From: Reticulitermes lucifugus
Lineage: Eukaryota; Arthropoda; Insecta; Blattodea; Rhinotermitidae
Length of the DNA: 64,000 nucleotides
Reading direction: 5' to 3'
Assembly (NCBI GenBank): GCA_026260175.1
Contig: JAKCWW010000614.1
Coordinates: 30,423-94,422 of the forward strand
Notes under the pieces: generated by a model
Database searches by the model: none
Seen by the model: only the letters and a program-made list of their open reading frames with translations
Told to the model about the DNA's origin: nothing
Shown: positions 47,484 through 56,854 of the stretch, piece by piece
Layout: the number at the start of each line of letters is the position of its first letter
Position numbering within the stretch: position 1 is the first letter of the stretch
Position numbers and translations under genes: made by a program

Positions 47484-47648
47484 TTGTAAGAATAATGCAC
47501 GGAGTATATAATGTCAAATTTGATGCTTGAAAGTCTACCTAGATCTGGAAGGACAATTTTACCCCTTCTGATTAACCATCAGCTTATCAATGGTATCTGC
47601 TCAGTGGCGTAGCTGAATGATGTTGTAGCAGTTACGTTTACGATGCAG

Positions 47649-47837
47649 GATCTGGTTGAAAGGAGGTGCTCGGAGATGACGACACCTGCTTCTCCCAGTG
47701 AGGTGCATCACAGACGCAGGCGGCGCCGTGGGACTGGGGACCAAACCAACGACACTGTCACGGGCTGGGGAGGGCTCGGAGCGGCACATTCTTCTCTCCC
47801 GCTGCCCGCACGGGAACCCGACGGCACCTTCCATCAG
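47649..47837 (+). CDS. Lgr1: LGR1 exon, hinge part 2
   Basis: A 189-base, phase 0-0 exon between a GTTTACGATGCAG acceptor and a GTAAGA donor. It reads DLVERRCSEMTTPASPSEVH, an arginine run HRRRRRRGTGDQTND and PLPAREPDGTFHQ. This is the variable extracellular hinge linking YPYHCCAF to the pre-TM1 segment; the six-arginine run could be a proteolytic or heparin-like contact site (inference). NDT is a possible N-glycosylation site. Low sequence conservation is normal here. The assignment rests on phase, GC content, position and an open frame in all 63 codons. Confidence 0.75.
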
Positions 47838-47937
47838 GTAAGATCTCTTCCTTGTCTCGTTTCTGCAGGTCCTATACATCCAGTCCTTCGAAAATTCAAA
47901 AGAACTGTGTCTCACGTTCATTTACAGTGTACCGGAA

Positions 47938-48118
47938 CTTGAGGTCTTTGCTCTTCTGGAGCGTTACGCAGCGTAGTGTGATAGGCGGTTACCGACGTTT
48001 AGGGGCACCATGTGGATTCCATCTTCAAGAGTCGAGCAGTCCAAGAAGAACCAACGCTGCGTGACATCCCCAAAGAGCGAAGACCTCAACTACATCGCGG
48101 CGGAATCCTAAGATTCGC
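47938..48118. repeat. FB1 foldback element, partly deleted
   Basis: GAGGTCTTTGCTCTTCTGGA and GACGTTTAGGGGCACC mark the left arm. The shortened right arm is CCCAAAGAGCGAAGACCTC with the terminus CATCGCGGCGGAATCC. Confidence 0.7.
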
Positions 48119-48349
48119 GTAGCTGAATTTCTGTATCAATTTTCAAGTAATATAAAAGTAAGGTGAACTTTATAACTTCCCTGAAAAGGTGAACTGCTAC
48201 TAGATGGCCGTTAACTAACCTGAACGGACGAAAGAAGCTTCTTTGTACTCGGCAATTAATGGGAAGCAGACTGAATGGTTGAAGTTTAACAAATGTTATT
48301 ACTTCTGGACCTTACAATTTGAGTGATATATTTTTAGCAATCATCATAA

Positions 48350-48690
48350 TGATGCAGTCTGTCTTACGACAGGTCCATAGCCCCTTCCAAAGCGAGTTCT
48401 CCACAGAGTGCTTCCTCTTTCAATGTCCAGTGCCTTCTCCTTTCCTTAACGTCATCCAGTAGCTGCTTACGTCTTCTTCCTCTTCTTCCCATCACTTCTA
48501 GCTTTCCTTCAATAGCGTGTTTTAGAAACCAGTTCCTGCTCAAGATGTGACCAATCCAGATAGCCTTCCTTCTTTTAATTCTTTTTTCATTTTACTTTTA
48601 TTGTATATAGGATGTTCCTTTCCTCCTTGGCTCATTTTTCACACGATCGGTCCAACCGATCTCCATGCTTCTTCAGCACCACATTTTAGT
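48350..48690 (-). mobile_element. LINE-A fragment, frame-broken
   Basis: In reverse it matches the LINE-A C-terminus (GCTATGGACCTGTCGTAAGA encodes the YGPVVRQ-like end; RRGRRRKQLLDDVKERRR-type residues follow) with small insertions relative to 18834-19315, including a duplicated CTTTT-rich stretch near 48585. Confidence 0.72.
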
Positions 48691-50349
48691 GCTTGTATTT
48701 ACAAATTTTTAGATGTGTAAAAAATTACAAAAACGTGATTGGACTTTGGAAGCGTAAAATTAGTAACAGAATACAAGAGATAGAAGGATGAAAACATCTT
48801 GAGGAACTCAACATTGAAGGGTTTCCTGCATAATATGTTTAAAAAAACAGAAGTCAATGGAAATTCCTAGAAGTAGGAAATGAAAAAAAAAATCCGAAGA
48901 AAAATCGTACAAGAAGTCACAAACCCAAACCAAAAATAGTGTGATATTAAAAATCTGACAGTTTCTTACCCAGTGTAACTGCTATAAAATCATAAATGGG
49001 CAAAAACGCTTATGACAGTAAAGGGAATTTTTGTTATCATGTTACAAATCCTGCAAAAATGTCAGTGTGACATCAATGGCAACACAACGCAATCTGATTT
49101 TAATTTTATTCGGGCTGATATTGATTCACTGAGCCAAGTCAATTTATTCCTTATTTCCTACACCATTTAGCTAAAGATTCGTCTGACGTTTCCACCCATA
49201 TTCTTATGTGATTTTTATAACCTCATTTGTCTTCGACATTCATCTCCTTAACAAGCATAATATATGCACCGAACTTATTTATTTTCCTATGCCACTTACT
49301 TACCCAATCAAATCTTTCTCTTATCTCTTTTCAAATACACCTACTATTTCAATGCAGAAGAGGATAACTGCTGCTTGAACACACCCACGCAATAATTCCT
49401 CGTTGTAACTGGCTTCAGTTAACTTGCTTGAGATTGAACACGATCTTGCAATAAAAATACTGGCAGTCAAGTGACTTGAATTCAAGGTACTTCACCTCCC
49501 TGAATGAGGCTTTAGATGCGATGTTTATTTATTCTTGAGTTGAAGTGTTCCAGTCCTTCTGGGTCTACAAAAGCGCAACAGAGGCGGAGAAGGAAGGATT
49601 GTTCATAAAGATACCAGTACTCTTAAGAAAAGAATACATCCTAACACTGTTTCGGAATCGATGTAACCAAACGTTCAGTTTCGCCCTTTAAACGTCTCTT
49701 GAAAATATGGAATATGTTGACATGCTAAAATATAATTGTAGGCTCTTTCCTTCCAATTTTACGAAAATATGGGGTCGTGAGCTGACCGCACTTCCGACTT
49801 CTCTGTACGTCATTTACAATGAACGTAAAATGGAACTTGATAAGACCTCTTCACGGAGAATTTATCTTCACACGTGAAAGCCGGGGGACTAAATCCAAAT
49901 TTTGATATCTTATGATTATTTTATGCAGGAGTACTGAATACAATTATGATAGTATTTCACGTCCTCTAAATAGAGCTGGATACGTTTTCGACAAGCATTA
50001 CCTCGGGCATCAACATGAAAATATATAAAATTATATTTTCAATGTAAAACATGAGATGTCATTTTATCACGAACTTTGTAGTACTTCATTCTCTCAAAGT
50101 CTTTTATACTGTGATACCTGATCATTGCCTTATTTAGGCTGAAATATAGTGTAACTTGTCTTTAAGCAACTGACAATATTTATGTTGTGGTCGACGATTT
50201 ATATATTACTTCCTTATATAATTTTATTTGTTGTTGACTTAGATTGCTGTAATTTTACGTACATTTCAAAGTAATCGTATTTATTGACTCTTACGACACT
50301 TCATGTGTCTGAAAAAATGGAGGTAGAGTATACGGTACATATTTAAATT

Positions 50350-50510
50350 AAGGTAAAGGTAACCTAATGACATGCCTATGCAGGCACGGGGGGGGCTCCA
50401 ACCCATTCACAACCTGACACTATAAGTTTCTGAGTGGTCAGTACAACGCTCCGGCCACGTTACCCCCGGCAAAGGGGGACTTCGAAGCCTCTCTGGACGG
50501 CCCTCCAATA
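50350..50510 (-). repeat. SINE-D-like fragment
   Basis: An AAGGTAAAGGTAACC tail, TGGTCAGTACAACGCTCCGG and CCCCCGGCAAAGGGGGACTT resemble the reverse of the SINE-D/SINE-A body. The head is missing. Confidence 0.5.
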
Positions 50511-50529
50511 CAATTTACAAAATTTTCAC

Positions 50530-50828
50530 CCGAGGCATATTGAGCAAGCCAGACTTTTTTGTGTTTCATTTAAAGTTTACTGTGCAGGAAGAAATGCACT
50601 CCTTGTATGGAAACCTGTCACGTGCTTTGTTTTCCGTTCACGGATTACTGTCCGGGAAAAGTTTTAAGTCCCATGTGGTGATCTGTACAACACTTGGTAT
50701 GTTCCATGCAAAGGTTATCCTCCAGAGGACGTTGAACGCCATATGTGGTGACCTACCTATGGTGTGTTTTCCAGTCAAATGTTACACTACGGGGGAAGGT
50801 GCACGCCCTGTGTGGCAATCTGTCTAAG
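50530..50828 (+). repeat. Degenerate ~69-bp tandem repeat running into the TM1 exon
   Basis: Successive units start near 50579, 50647, 50717 and 50784, after a partial unit from about 50530. Shared features are an ACTGTSCRGGA-type start, a GTGGTGAYCTG or GTATGGAAACCTGT core and a TTTTCC-GTTCA or TTTTCCAGTCAAATGTT end. The last unit is cut at 50828, where the LGR1 TM1 exon begins. The open reading frame of the exon continues backwards through the repeat to 50745. Confidence 0.7.
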
Positions 50829-51126
50829 AACTACCGAGACGTGACATGCTATCCAGCGCCCGACGCTTTTAACCCCTGTGAGGATCTCATGGGCAACTGG
50901 GGGCTGCGGTGCGCCGTGTGGCTGGTGGCTGTCGCGGCGCTGGTGGGGAACCTGGCCGTCCTCTTGGTGCTTCTCAGCTCACGTTTCCGCATGACAGTAC
51001 CCAAGTTCCTCATGTGCAACCTGGCGCTCGCAGACCTCTGCATGGGCATCTACTTACTGCTCATTGCCTGCATGGATGCACGCTCCATCGGAGCCTACTT
51101 CAACCACGCCATTGACTGGCAAAGCG
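50829..51126 (+). CDS. Lgr1: LGR1 exon, pre-TM1 segment, TM1 and TM2
   Basis: Reads [20 protein letters not shown], then MGNWGLR, TM1 (about [20 protein letters not shown]), intracellular loop 1 ([10 protein letters not shown]), TM2 ([20 protein letters not shown]) and the start of loop E1 (NHAIDWQS). TM1 has the GN motif and TM2 the LAxAD motif of rhodopsin-class receptors. [15 protein letters not shown] is diagnostic for glycoprotein-hormone-receptor LGRs. The GTCAGT donor leaves one base (phase 1). The start is uncertain: the CTAAG acceptor gives 50829, while the stronger TGTGTTTTCCAG acceptor gives 50775 and adds 18 in-frame residues from the tandem repeat. Confidence 0.9.
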
Positions 51127-51894
51127 GTCAGTAGCTAAACTGAATCCCCTAGGCAAATTCTAGCTTACCGCCAAAATAGTTTACTACACTATGGAATGTG
51201 TGAAACATGTAGGAGTACTTTTTTAATTCAAATATTGGTGCAACTATTTGGTAATAAACTTGTTTATGGCAGAAATTACTTTAAATCCCAGTAACGATAG
51301 CCAGAAAATTGAGATATCAGCGTAAAGTGAATCTTTAGGCAAGCATGTCCAAAGGTAAGCAGTGTTGATGAATGTCGACCTATGTTGGATTACACAGTTT
51401 CCTCTTGAAAACATCTCTCACAGCACTGTTTATGCACTTCTGTGTATCCTAATCAAAAGTGTCCTGGCAGTATCACAGACTTCCTACCCTCTGGTCTTTC
51501 CTGTCTTTTCTAAACCACTGTCTGAGTACTGAAGGACGATTATGGGGAAACAGAAGTTTGTGCAACACTTACTGCTATTCTGTAAAGTGGAAGGAGGTAT
51601 CAACGTCCTTCAGATTTTGAGGGATTTATACATTGTTCTAGGAACGACACCCCCGATGTAGATTAAAATTCAGGTCAAAATTTGTACAGACATAATATAT
51701 TTTTAAGTTCATATACTTTAAAGCATATGGATAGAAAGAGAAATGCACAAGTGAGAACTCTAAAATCAAAGTCAGCAATCTCCATTCTTGGTCGGAATTT
51801 ATTTCTATAACCATTGGATTCTGCCCAGATGTCTTTACAAGGCTGTATATGTGATTACTAACGACGCCAAAAATTATCGCCTTTTTTCTTTTTC

Positions 51895-52143
51895 CTCGTG
51901 GCTTGACAGCCCTTAGTGGGCCAGGGTTCCTCATAGTCGAGGCTTCACGATCACACTCAGACACACCGCACTTGGTATGACTCCTCTGGACGAGTGATCA
52001 GCTCGTCGCAGAGGCCTATAACCACACAACACACAACAACCAAAAGAGATGAACATCTATGCCCTCCGCGGGATTCAAACACGCGATTCCAGCAATCAAG
52101 TGGCTGCAGACCTACGCCTTAGACCGCACGGCCACCGGGATCG
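51895..52143 (-). repeat. SINE-B copy, reverse
   Basis: 3' body CCTCATAGTCGAGGCTTCAC at the left and the head, complement of AGACCGCACGGCCACCGGG, at the right. The B box is read from CGCGGGATTCAAACACG. Confidence 0.82.
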
Positions 52144-52218
52144 GCCGTTATAAAACAGCATTACGTATTTAAAGAACAAGTAATAAAGCAATTCAGGGTC
52201 ACATTGAATTGTTCAGTG

Positions 52219-52455
52219 GTTCTGACTGTGTTAGTATGCTCCACATTTGTAGTTACGAACATGATATGCCCTCCGTTCTCACTGTGTTAGTGTACTCCAA
52301 ATTTGTAGTTACGAACATGATATGCCCTCCGTTCTCACTGTGTTAGTATACTCTAAATTTGTAGTTACGAATATGATATGCCCTCCGTTCTCACTGTGTT
52401 AGTGTACTCCAAATTTGTAAGTTACGAACATGATATGCCCTCCGTCCTCACTGGG
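52219..52455. repeat. 56-bp tandem repeat, about 4.2 copies
   Basis: The unit begins GTTCTCACTGTGTTAGTGTA and ends GAACATGATATGCCCTCC. Copies differ by only a few bases, so the array is young. It lies 130 bases upstream of the TM3-4 exon acceptor. Confidence 0.92.
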
Positions 52456-52504
52456 TTTAATGAAACTTGACACTCAGTTCGAAACTTGAATTATTGCGAA
52501 AGAG

Positions 52505-52587
52505 ACGCATATGCCATAAGCCTCACTGAAGTTACAAAGAAAAGACAGATGAACCCTTGGCCAATGAACTGTATTTACGATGCCGCA
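52505..52587 (+). pseudogene. Degenerate partial copy of the TM4-coding segment (upstream relic)
   Basis: GCATATGCCATAAGCCTCAC resembles exon bases ACATACGCCATACACCTCAA at 52687. TGAACTGTATTTACGATGCC resembles the TGG.CTG.ATTTACGCAGTTG block of the downstream relic. An antisense open frame over the region shows the same peptide pattern three times. It is more diverged than the downstream copy. Confidence 0.5.
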
Positions 52588-52588
52588 G

Positions 52589-52817
52589 GTGCCGGATGCC
52601 AGGTGGCGGGTTTCCTCACCGTCTTCGCTAGCGAGTTGTCCATCTTCACACTGACAGTGATTACGAGCGAGCGCTGGTATACCATTACATACGCCATACA
52701 CCTCAATAAACGGCTCAAACTCAGCACAGCGGGCAAGATCATGGCAGTTGGCTGGATCTACGCAGTTGCCATGGCTGCCCTGCCACTTATGGGCATTAGC
52801 GGGTACTCCAAGACAAG
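52589..52817 (+). CDS. Lgr1: LGR1 exon, TM3, loop 2 and TM4
   Basis: A 229-base exon. Two bases complete the Gly codon from 51126, then it reads [20 protein letters not shown] (loop E1 and TM3, with the Cys that forms the E1-E2 disulfide), [16 protein letters not shown] (ERW in place of DRY, characteristic of this family), [17 protein letters not shown]4 ([20 protein letters not shown]) and YSKT. The GTATGC donor leaves two bases, which with the next exon give SICLPM. Degenerate copies of its TM4 part lie on both sides. Confidence 0.93.
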
Positions 52818-54390
52818 GTATGCTGTAGCTTCTTTGTACAGGATTGGAGCCAAACTCGGTAAAGTGGGCAAGATCACGCCAGTGGACTGAATTTACGCAG
52901 TTGTCATGGCTTCCCTGCACTTATGGGCATTAGTGGTGCAGTTGACCCTGCACACTGGCAGCGTCCAGGCGTGAACACGAAAGATTTTGTCAGGGAATAT
53001 TCGGGAGCAAAGCTCAGTCGACTGGCAGAACTCTTTCAGCTAATGGTACTAGTCAGGATTGATGCATTCACGCTTGGTTTGAACATCAAAGTAGTTTATT
53101 TTCTGTTCTTTATTTCAAATGGCAGTTGCTGGGATGATCGCAGTTGTTGCTGCGTCATCATCGTTTATAATAACGCTACTTCGCGATACTTGATTTGAAC
53201 TAATCTGCTGCAATTGTGTGCGGGACGGCTTGATACAACTGCTGTTGCTATCACTCGTTGAATGCCGCAAAAACGTCATATGACGAATACATTCCAACAC
53301 AAAATAATATTTTCACATCTAAGAACGGCTATCGGCTAATGTTATATACGGTTACTCGTCAAATGAGTTCACTTGCCAAGTATGACATTCGAATGGCATG
53401 TTTACTCCACCACGTACAACGTGCAGTGAACCTCTACTGGCCGTTTAGTGCAGAATAATAAGTACGCTCGACAAGCACCCAAATTGCAGTCACATGTTCA
53501 TTCGTCGTGCACCCAACCGGCAAATTGACGCTATGAATCGCGATCCTCCGAGCTGCAAGGTACAAATATTGAACTTGGATCACTTCTTGGCTTAATGCCG
53601 CTCAGATTGTAAGTCTCGTAATTGAAACGTGATTGGCTTACATTTATGTCATGTGACCCGGTTTCTTTGGCAATGCTCGTAAATCATGCAAATATTTATT
53701 TCTCAACCGCCTCCTTTTTTTTATCCAATTAGTCACATTGCCGAAAAATCGGCGACAGAACACCTATGCGATGCGCGGTGTTTCCACCTCAAAGCAACAG
53801 TTACACCGCCTTTGTTACTACGAGTACATAAACCATGTTCATTGCCAAGTTGTCCTGTTTATTATCTCGTCCCAGAAAGCCTGTCCGAGAGGACACAGTG
53901 TTATGTGTAGCAGGAAATTGGCATAGACACACAGTAGCAGTGACCTGGAAGCCTGGAAAGTGACTTCGGTTGCCATTAAAGACATGTTCAAAGGTAACGA
54001 TGAATGTGTTGGCGTAAAAACTGTCCATTTCTTTCCAAAGTGTACACAGATTATAGACTAATAATACAGAGAACTAGGTAAGATGGTTGACAGAACTGAA
54101 TATAAAAGGAGGACCACAGATGCTTGGAACACAGGGTAGGTGAGGGTATATTGTATTTACTTACTCTGAACTGGAAACCTGTTTCAATGGAATTAAAATA
54201 TGCCTTAATATAACTTGTTAAGATGTGGATAGTTACGATCAATGGAAGCAAGGGGCAAGTAGACAGGCATTAAAAGCTCGGAGAAAGAAAATAATAAAAG
54301 TTATTGACAAACTGAGCTCTGTAATCTATAATGTGATTCCTGTTAGCTTCTCTGTTAAGAACAATATTGCTTCTGTTCGTTTATCAACAG
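52818..54390 (+). other. Intron, 1.6 kb
   Basis: Starts with the TM4 relic (52841-52937) and a weaker match at 53119-53155. No recognised repeat thereafter. Open frames at 53686-54440 show no family resemblance. Confidence 0.75.
52841..52937 (+). pseudogene. Partial tandem copy of the TM4-coding segment (downstream relic)
   Basis: AAAGTGGGCAAGATCACGCC and ATTTACGCAGTTGTCATGGC, then ATGGGCATTAG, repeat exon bases 52728-52800 (GCGGGCAAGATCATGGCAG, ATCTACGCAGTTGCCATGGC). The Trp codon of TM4 is replaced by a TGA at 52888-52890 and one base is lost in CTGCACTTATGGG. It cannot be translated as part of the receptor and lies 24 bases beyond the exon donor. Confidence 0.8.
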
Positions 54391-54813
54391 TATCTGCCTG
54401 CCAATGGAGAACCGGGAACCTGCGGATTTGGCCTACCTAGTAACGCTCCTCACCTTCAACGGATTGGCCTTCTGGATAATCTGTGCATGTTACGGGCGCA
54501 TGTACTGCTCCATCAAAGGCGGTCAAGACGCAGTAGCGGCACTCGCGCGATCTGATATGACGGTGGCCAAACGTATGGCTTTGCTCGTCTTCACCGACTT
54601 CGCATGCTGGGCACCGATTGCATTCTTTGGCTTGACTGCCCTGGCAGGACACCCACTGATAGACGTGCCACACACAAAGATTCTCCTAGTCTTCTTCTAT
54701 CCGCTGAACTCCTGTGCCAACCCTTACCTGTACGCTCTGCTGACACAGCAGTACAGGCGAGACCTCTTCATCATGCTGAGTCGTTACGGGCTATGTTCTC
54801 AGCGTGCTGCCAG
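54391..54813 (+). CDS. Lgr1: LGR1 exon, TM5, loop 3, TM6 and TM7
   Basis: A 423-base exon after a TTTATCAACAG acceptor. It reads ICLPMENREPADLAYLVTLL into TM5 (LTFNGLAFWIICACYGRMYC), loop I3 (SIKGGQDAVAALARSDMTVA), TM6 (KRMALLVFTDFACWAPIAFF), extracellular loop 3 (TALAGHPLIDVPHTK) and TM7 (ILLVFFYPLNSCANPYLYAL), then QQYRRDLFIML and SRYGLCSQRAA. KRMA-LVFTDF-CWAPI and FYPLNSCANPxLYA are near-invariant in this family; NPYLY is the NPxxY motif. The GTTAGT donor leaves two bases completed by the tail exon. Confidence 0.94.
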
Positions 54814-56854
54814 GTTAGTGTGTCATCTTGGTTCTTTATTGGAAACATAGAATTAAAAGAAGCAGAGATTCTTAACCTCCATCACCCAGTTCTGAAACTC
54901 TTTGTCCTTCCCCTCTACTGCTAACTCCGAGCTGTGTTGTTGAAAAGTAGACAACTGCCGAGGTGCTCATGGAATTCTCCACCTTTTATGAAACTATCCT
55001 GAGCCAGTTCGATCCACTTCACATTGATGCACCTTTTCTCTTTTATAATGACCAGGCTACGTTCTGGACATCTGAGGAATGGTGGTTTGATTCCTGGCAG
55101 GGAAAAGAAATTTAATTCCACTCACCCATATGGCTCACAGGTACAAGTTTGCTTGTACTTGGCACCTTGTCTCTTTATGGCGTATTCTAGAGACACTGTC
55201 CCACTTATGCCTAGGTCCCCGAAATGTTCTCTTCTGAAATTCAAAGTAAAATTCTTTATGTGCTTCTCATCTGATCACATGCTACCTGACCAGTACAGCT
55301 CATTCCTCCAAGGGTGCAGATTATAAGCCTCCTCAGTGTGTGGTAGTCCTGTCTCCTGTTACTTCCTGTGTCCCACATCCAAACATTCTCCCCAACAGTT
55401 TGTTCTCATGCACCCAACTGTTACTTCCCTTAGGGTGTGACAACAGCTTTGACACTCACACACAGCAACACATAATTTACTGTTTTATTTTAATCAAATT
55501 TAATTTAATGTATAGGTAATAGACAGGGACATAAAAACTCTCTGAACTGAATGGTAGCATCCAATCCTAAAACATAATCTACTCAACATCAATATTTGCA
55601 TTATCATTTGATATGAGGTACACGAATGTGTTCTGCGGTCACTTCAGACCAACATTTGTAGTAGTGTCTAATACAATTGTACACTTCACATAAAGTTAAT
55701 TAAATGGCATACAATAAATCGAATATATCATGATGACAACACTTTAAAATTATGAGCAATTCTGTTGTATGGGGTGCCAGCTTTATAGGTACTGCAGTAC
55801 CGTATTTAATTTGGAAGGTGTTCCCTGGTGAATGGGGGTGAAAACAAAGAGAGAAAACAAAAGGATGAAGATAATAACTTCCACTTGCTTACAATTAGAG
55901 ACAGCAGAATAATCTTAATTAAAAACATGGATGACACAAACTATATCAACACATCCAGAATAATATAGCAGGAAGCAATGATGAAGGGTGATGATAATTG
56001 AAGCAATAAATGAATGAAAAGATCAAGAGTAAAAGAGAGTTCAATACTAATCTCACAGAAAGCAAAGCAGAAAAAGGGTCAATTAAATTTGTCTGTGGCA
56101 ACTCACATCAACAGATATCATTTAATTAGCCATATTTCAGAGAAATTTATGTTTCTAAGAATTACACTACTACTGAACATTGTAATATTTATTTTTGCAA
56201 TGTATTGACTAAGATAATCGAGGACATGGCTGTTCTGTTGGCTCATACCCCATATTTTGCACAGATAAACACTGTGTAAGCTTACAGAACATAGAAGGCT
56301 ATACCAAATCACTCTGTCGCTCTTGGGATCCATTTGATCTTTGAGTATCATGCCCACCTGTGTCTTGTCTTACATACCAACTTCTGAAAGAACACTGAAT
56401 TTTTACAAAGTCTGATTTAACAATCATTACATTATTATTAAAAGCAATTATGAATTTGGTCTACTATACAACTGGGAAAGCCATTTGTAATCATTTGTAT
56501 TCGTAATGAAATATCGATGCAAGTTAACAGATTCAATAGGTTACGAGTGAATATGGATGTTGCAGTCATCATCTGCACTTTTCCGCATAGCCCAGCTACA
56601 CACTGCAGAAATTACAGTCTGAATTGTGACAGCAGCTGTATGCTACACTTATGTCACTTCCGGTTTCAGACTTAGAACATTTCAGGTGCTTGATTTTTGT
56701 TGCACTTTGTACAGAAGCAGCAAGGAGAAGTGACAAATACAGAGGGCTTTGCTATGTTAAGCCTTGCTACCTAGCAACCAACACTGATCTACCTCCCAGA
56801 ATTTTATTGTACTTTGTGCAGTTAGTAAGCACTGTTCGCCGTTGCTTGTGGCAG
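54814..56854 (+). other. Intron, 2.0 kb
   Basis: Apart from a LINE-B 3' scrap near 54960-55030 no known element is seen. The interval 55.4-56.8 kb is AT-rich and featureless to me. Confidence 0.7.
54960..55030 (-). mobile_element. LINE-B 3' scrap
   Basis: ATGGAATTCTCCACCTTTTATG and ATCCTGAGCCAGTTCGATCC match the LINE-B end in reverse (the segment encoding LAQDR and the following 3' part). Very short. Confidence 0.5.

Larger units (their letters stand above)
39482..47648 (+). other. Intron, 8.2 kb
   Basis: Contains an AT/GT microsatellite, FB1 foldback elements, a 10-bp tandem array, a SINE-D, a SINE-A with a gap, a SINE-C, LINE-B fragments, a repeat-G copy and a palindrome, each listed separately. 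About 40.3-41.3, 41.5-42.85, 44.75-45.45 and 46.45-47.25 kb contain no recognised feature. Confidence 0.75.
47838..50828 (+). other. Intron, 3.0 kb
   Basis: Contains an FB1 element, a LINE-A fragment, a SINE-D-like fragment and the 69-bp tandem repeat (listed separately). From about 48.7 to 50.3 kb nothing is recognised. The acceptor is ambiguous: 50827-50828 (CTAAG) or 50773-50774 (TTTTCCAG). Confidence 0.7.
51127..52588 (+). other. Intron, 1.5 kb
   Basis: Contains a SINE-B copy, the 56-bp tandem repeat and a degenerate copy of TM4-coding sequence next to the acceptor CGATGCCGCAG. About 51.13-51.89 kb has nothing recognisable. Confidence 0.75.

Noticed and set aside
52474-52920. 148-residue - strand open frame
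   Set aside because: It is antisense to the LGR1 TM3-4 exon and its duplicated relics; its internal repeats reflect those duplications.
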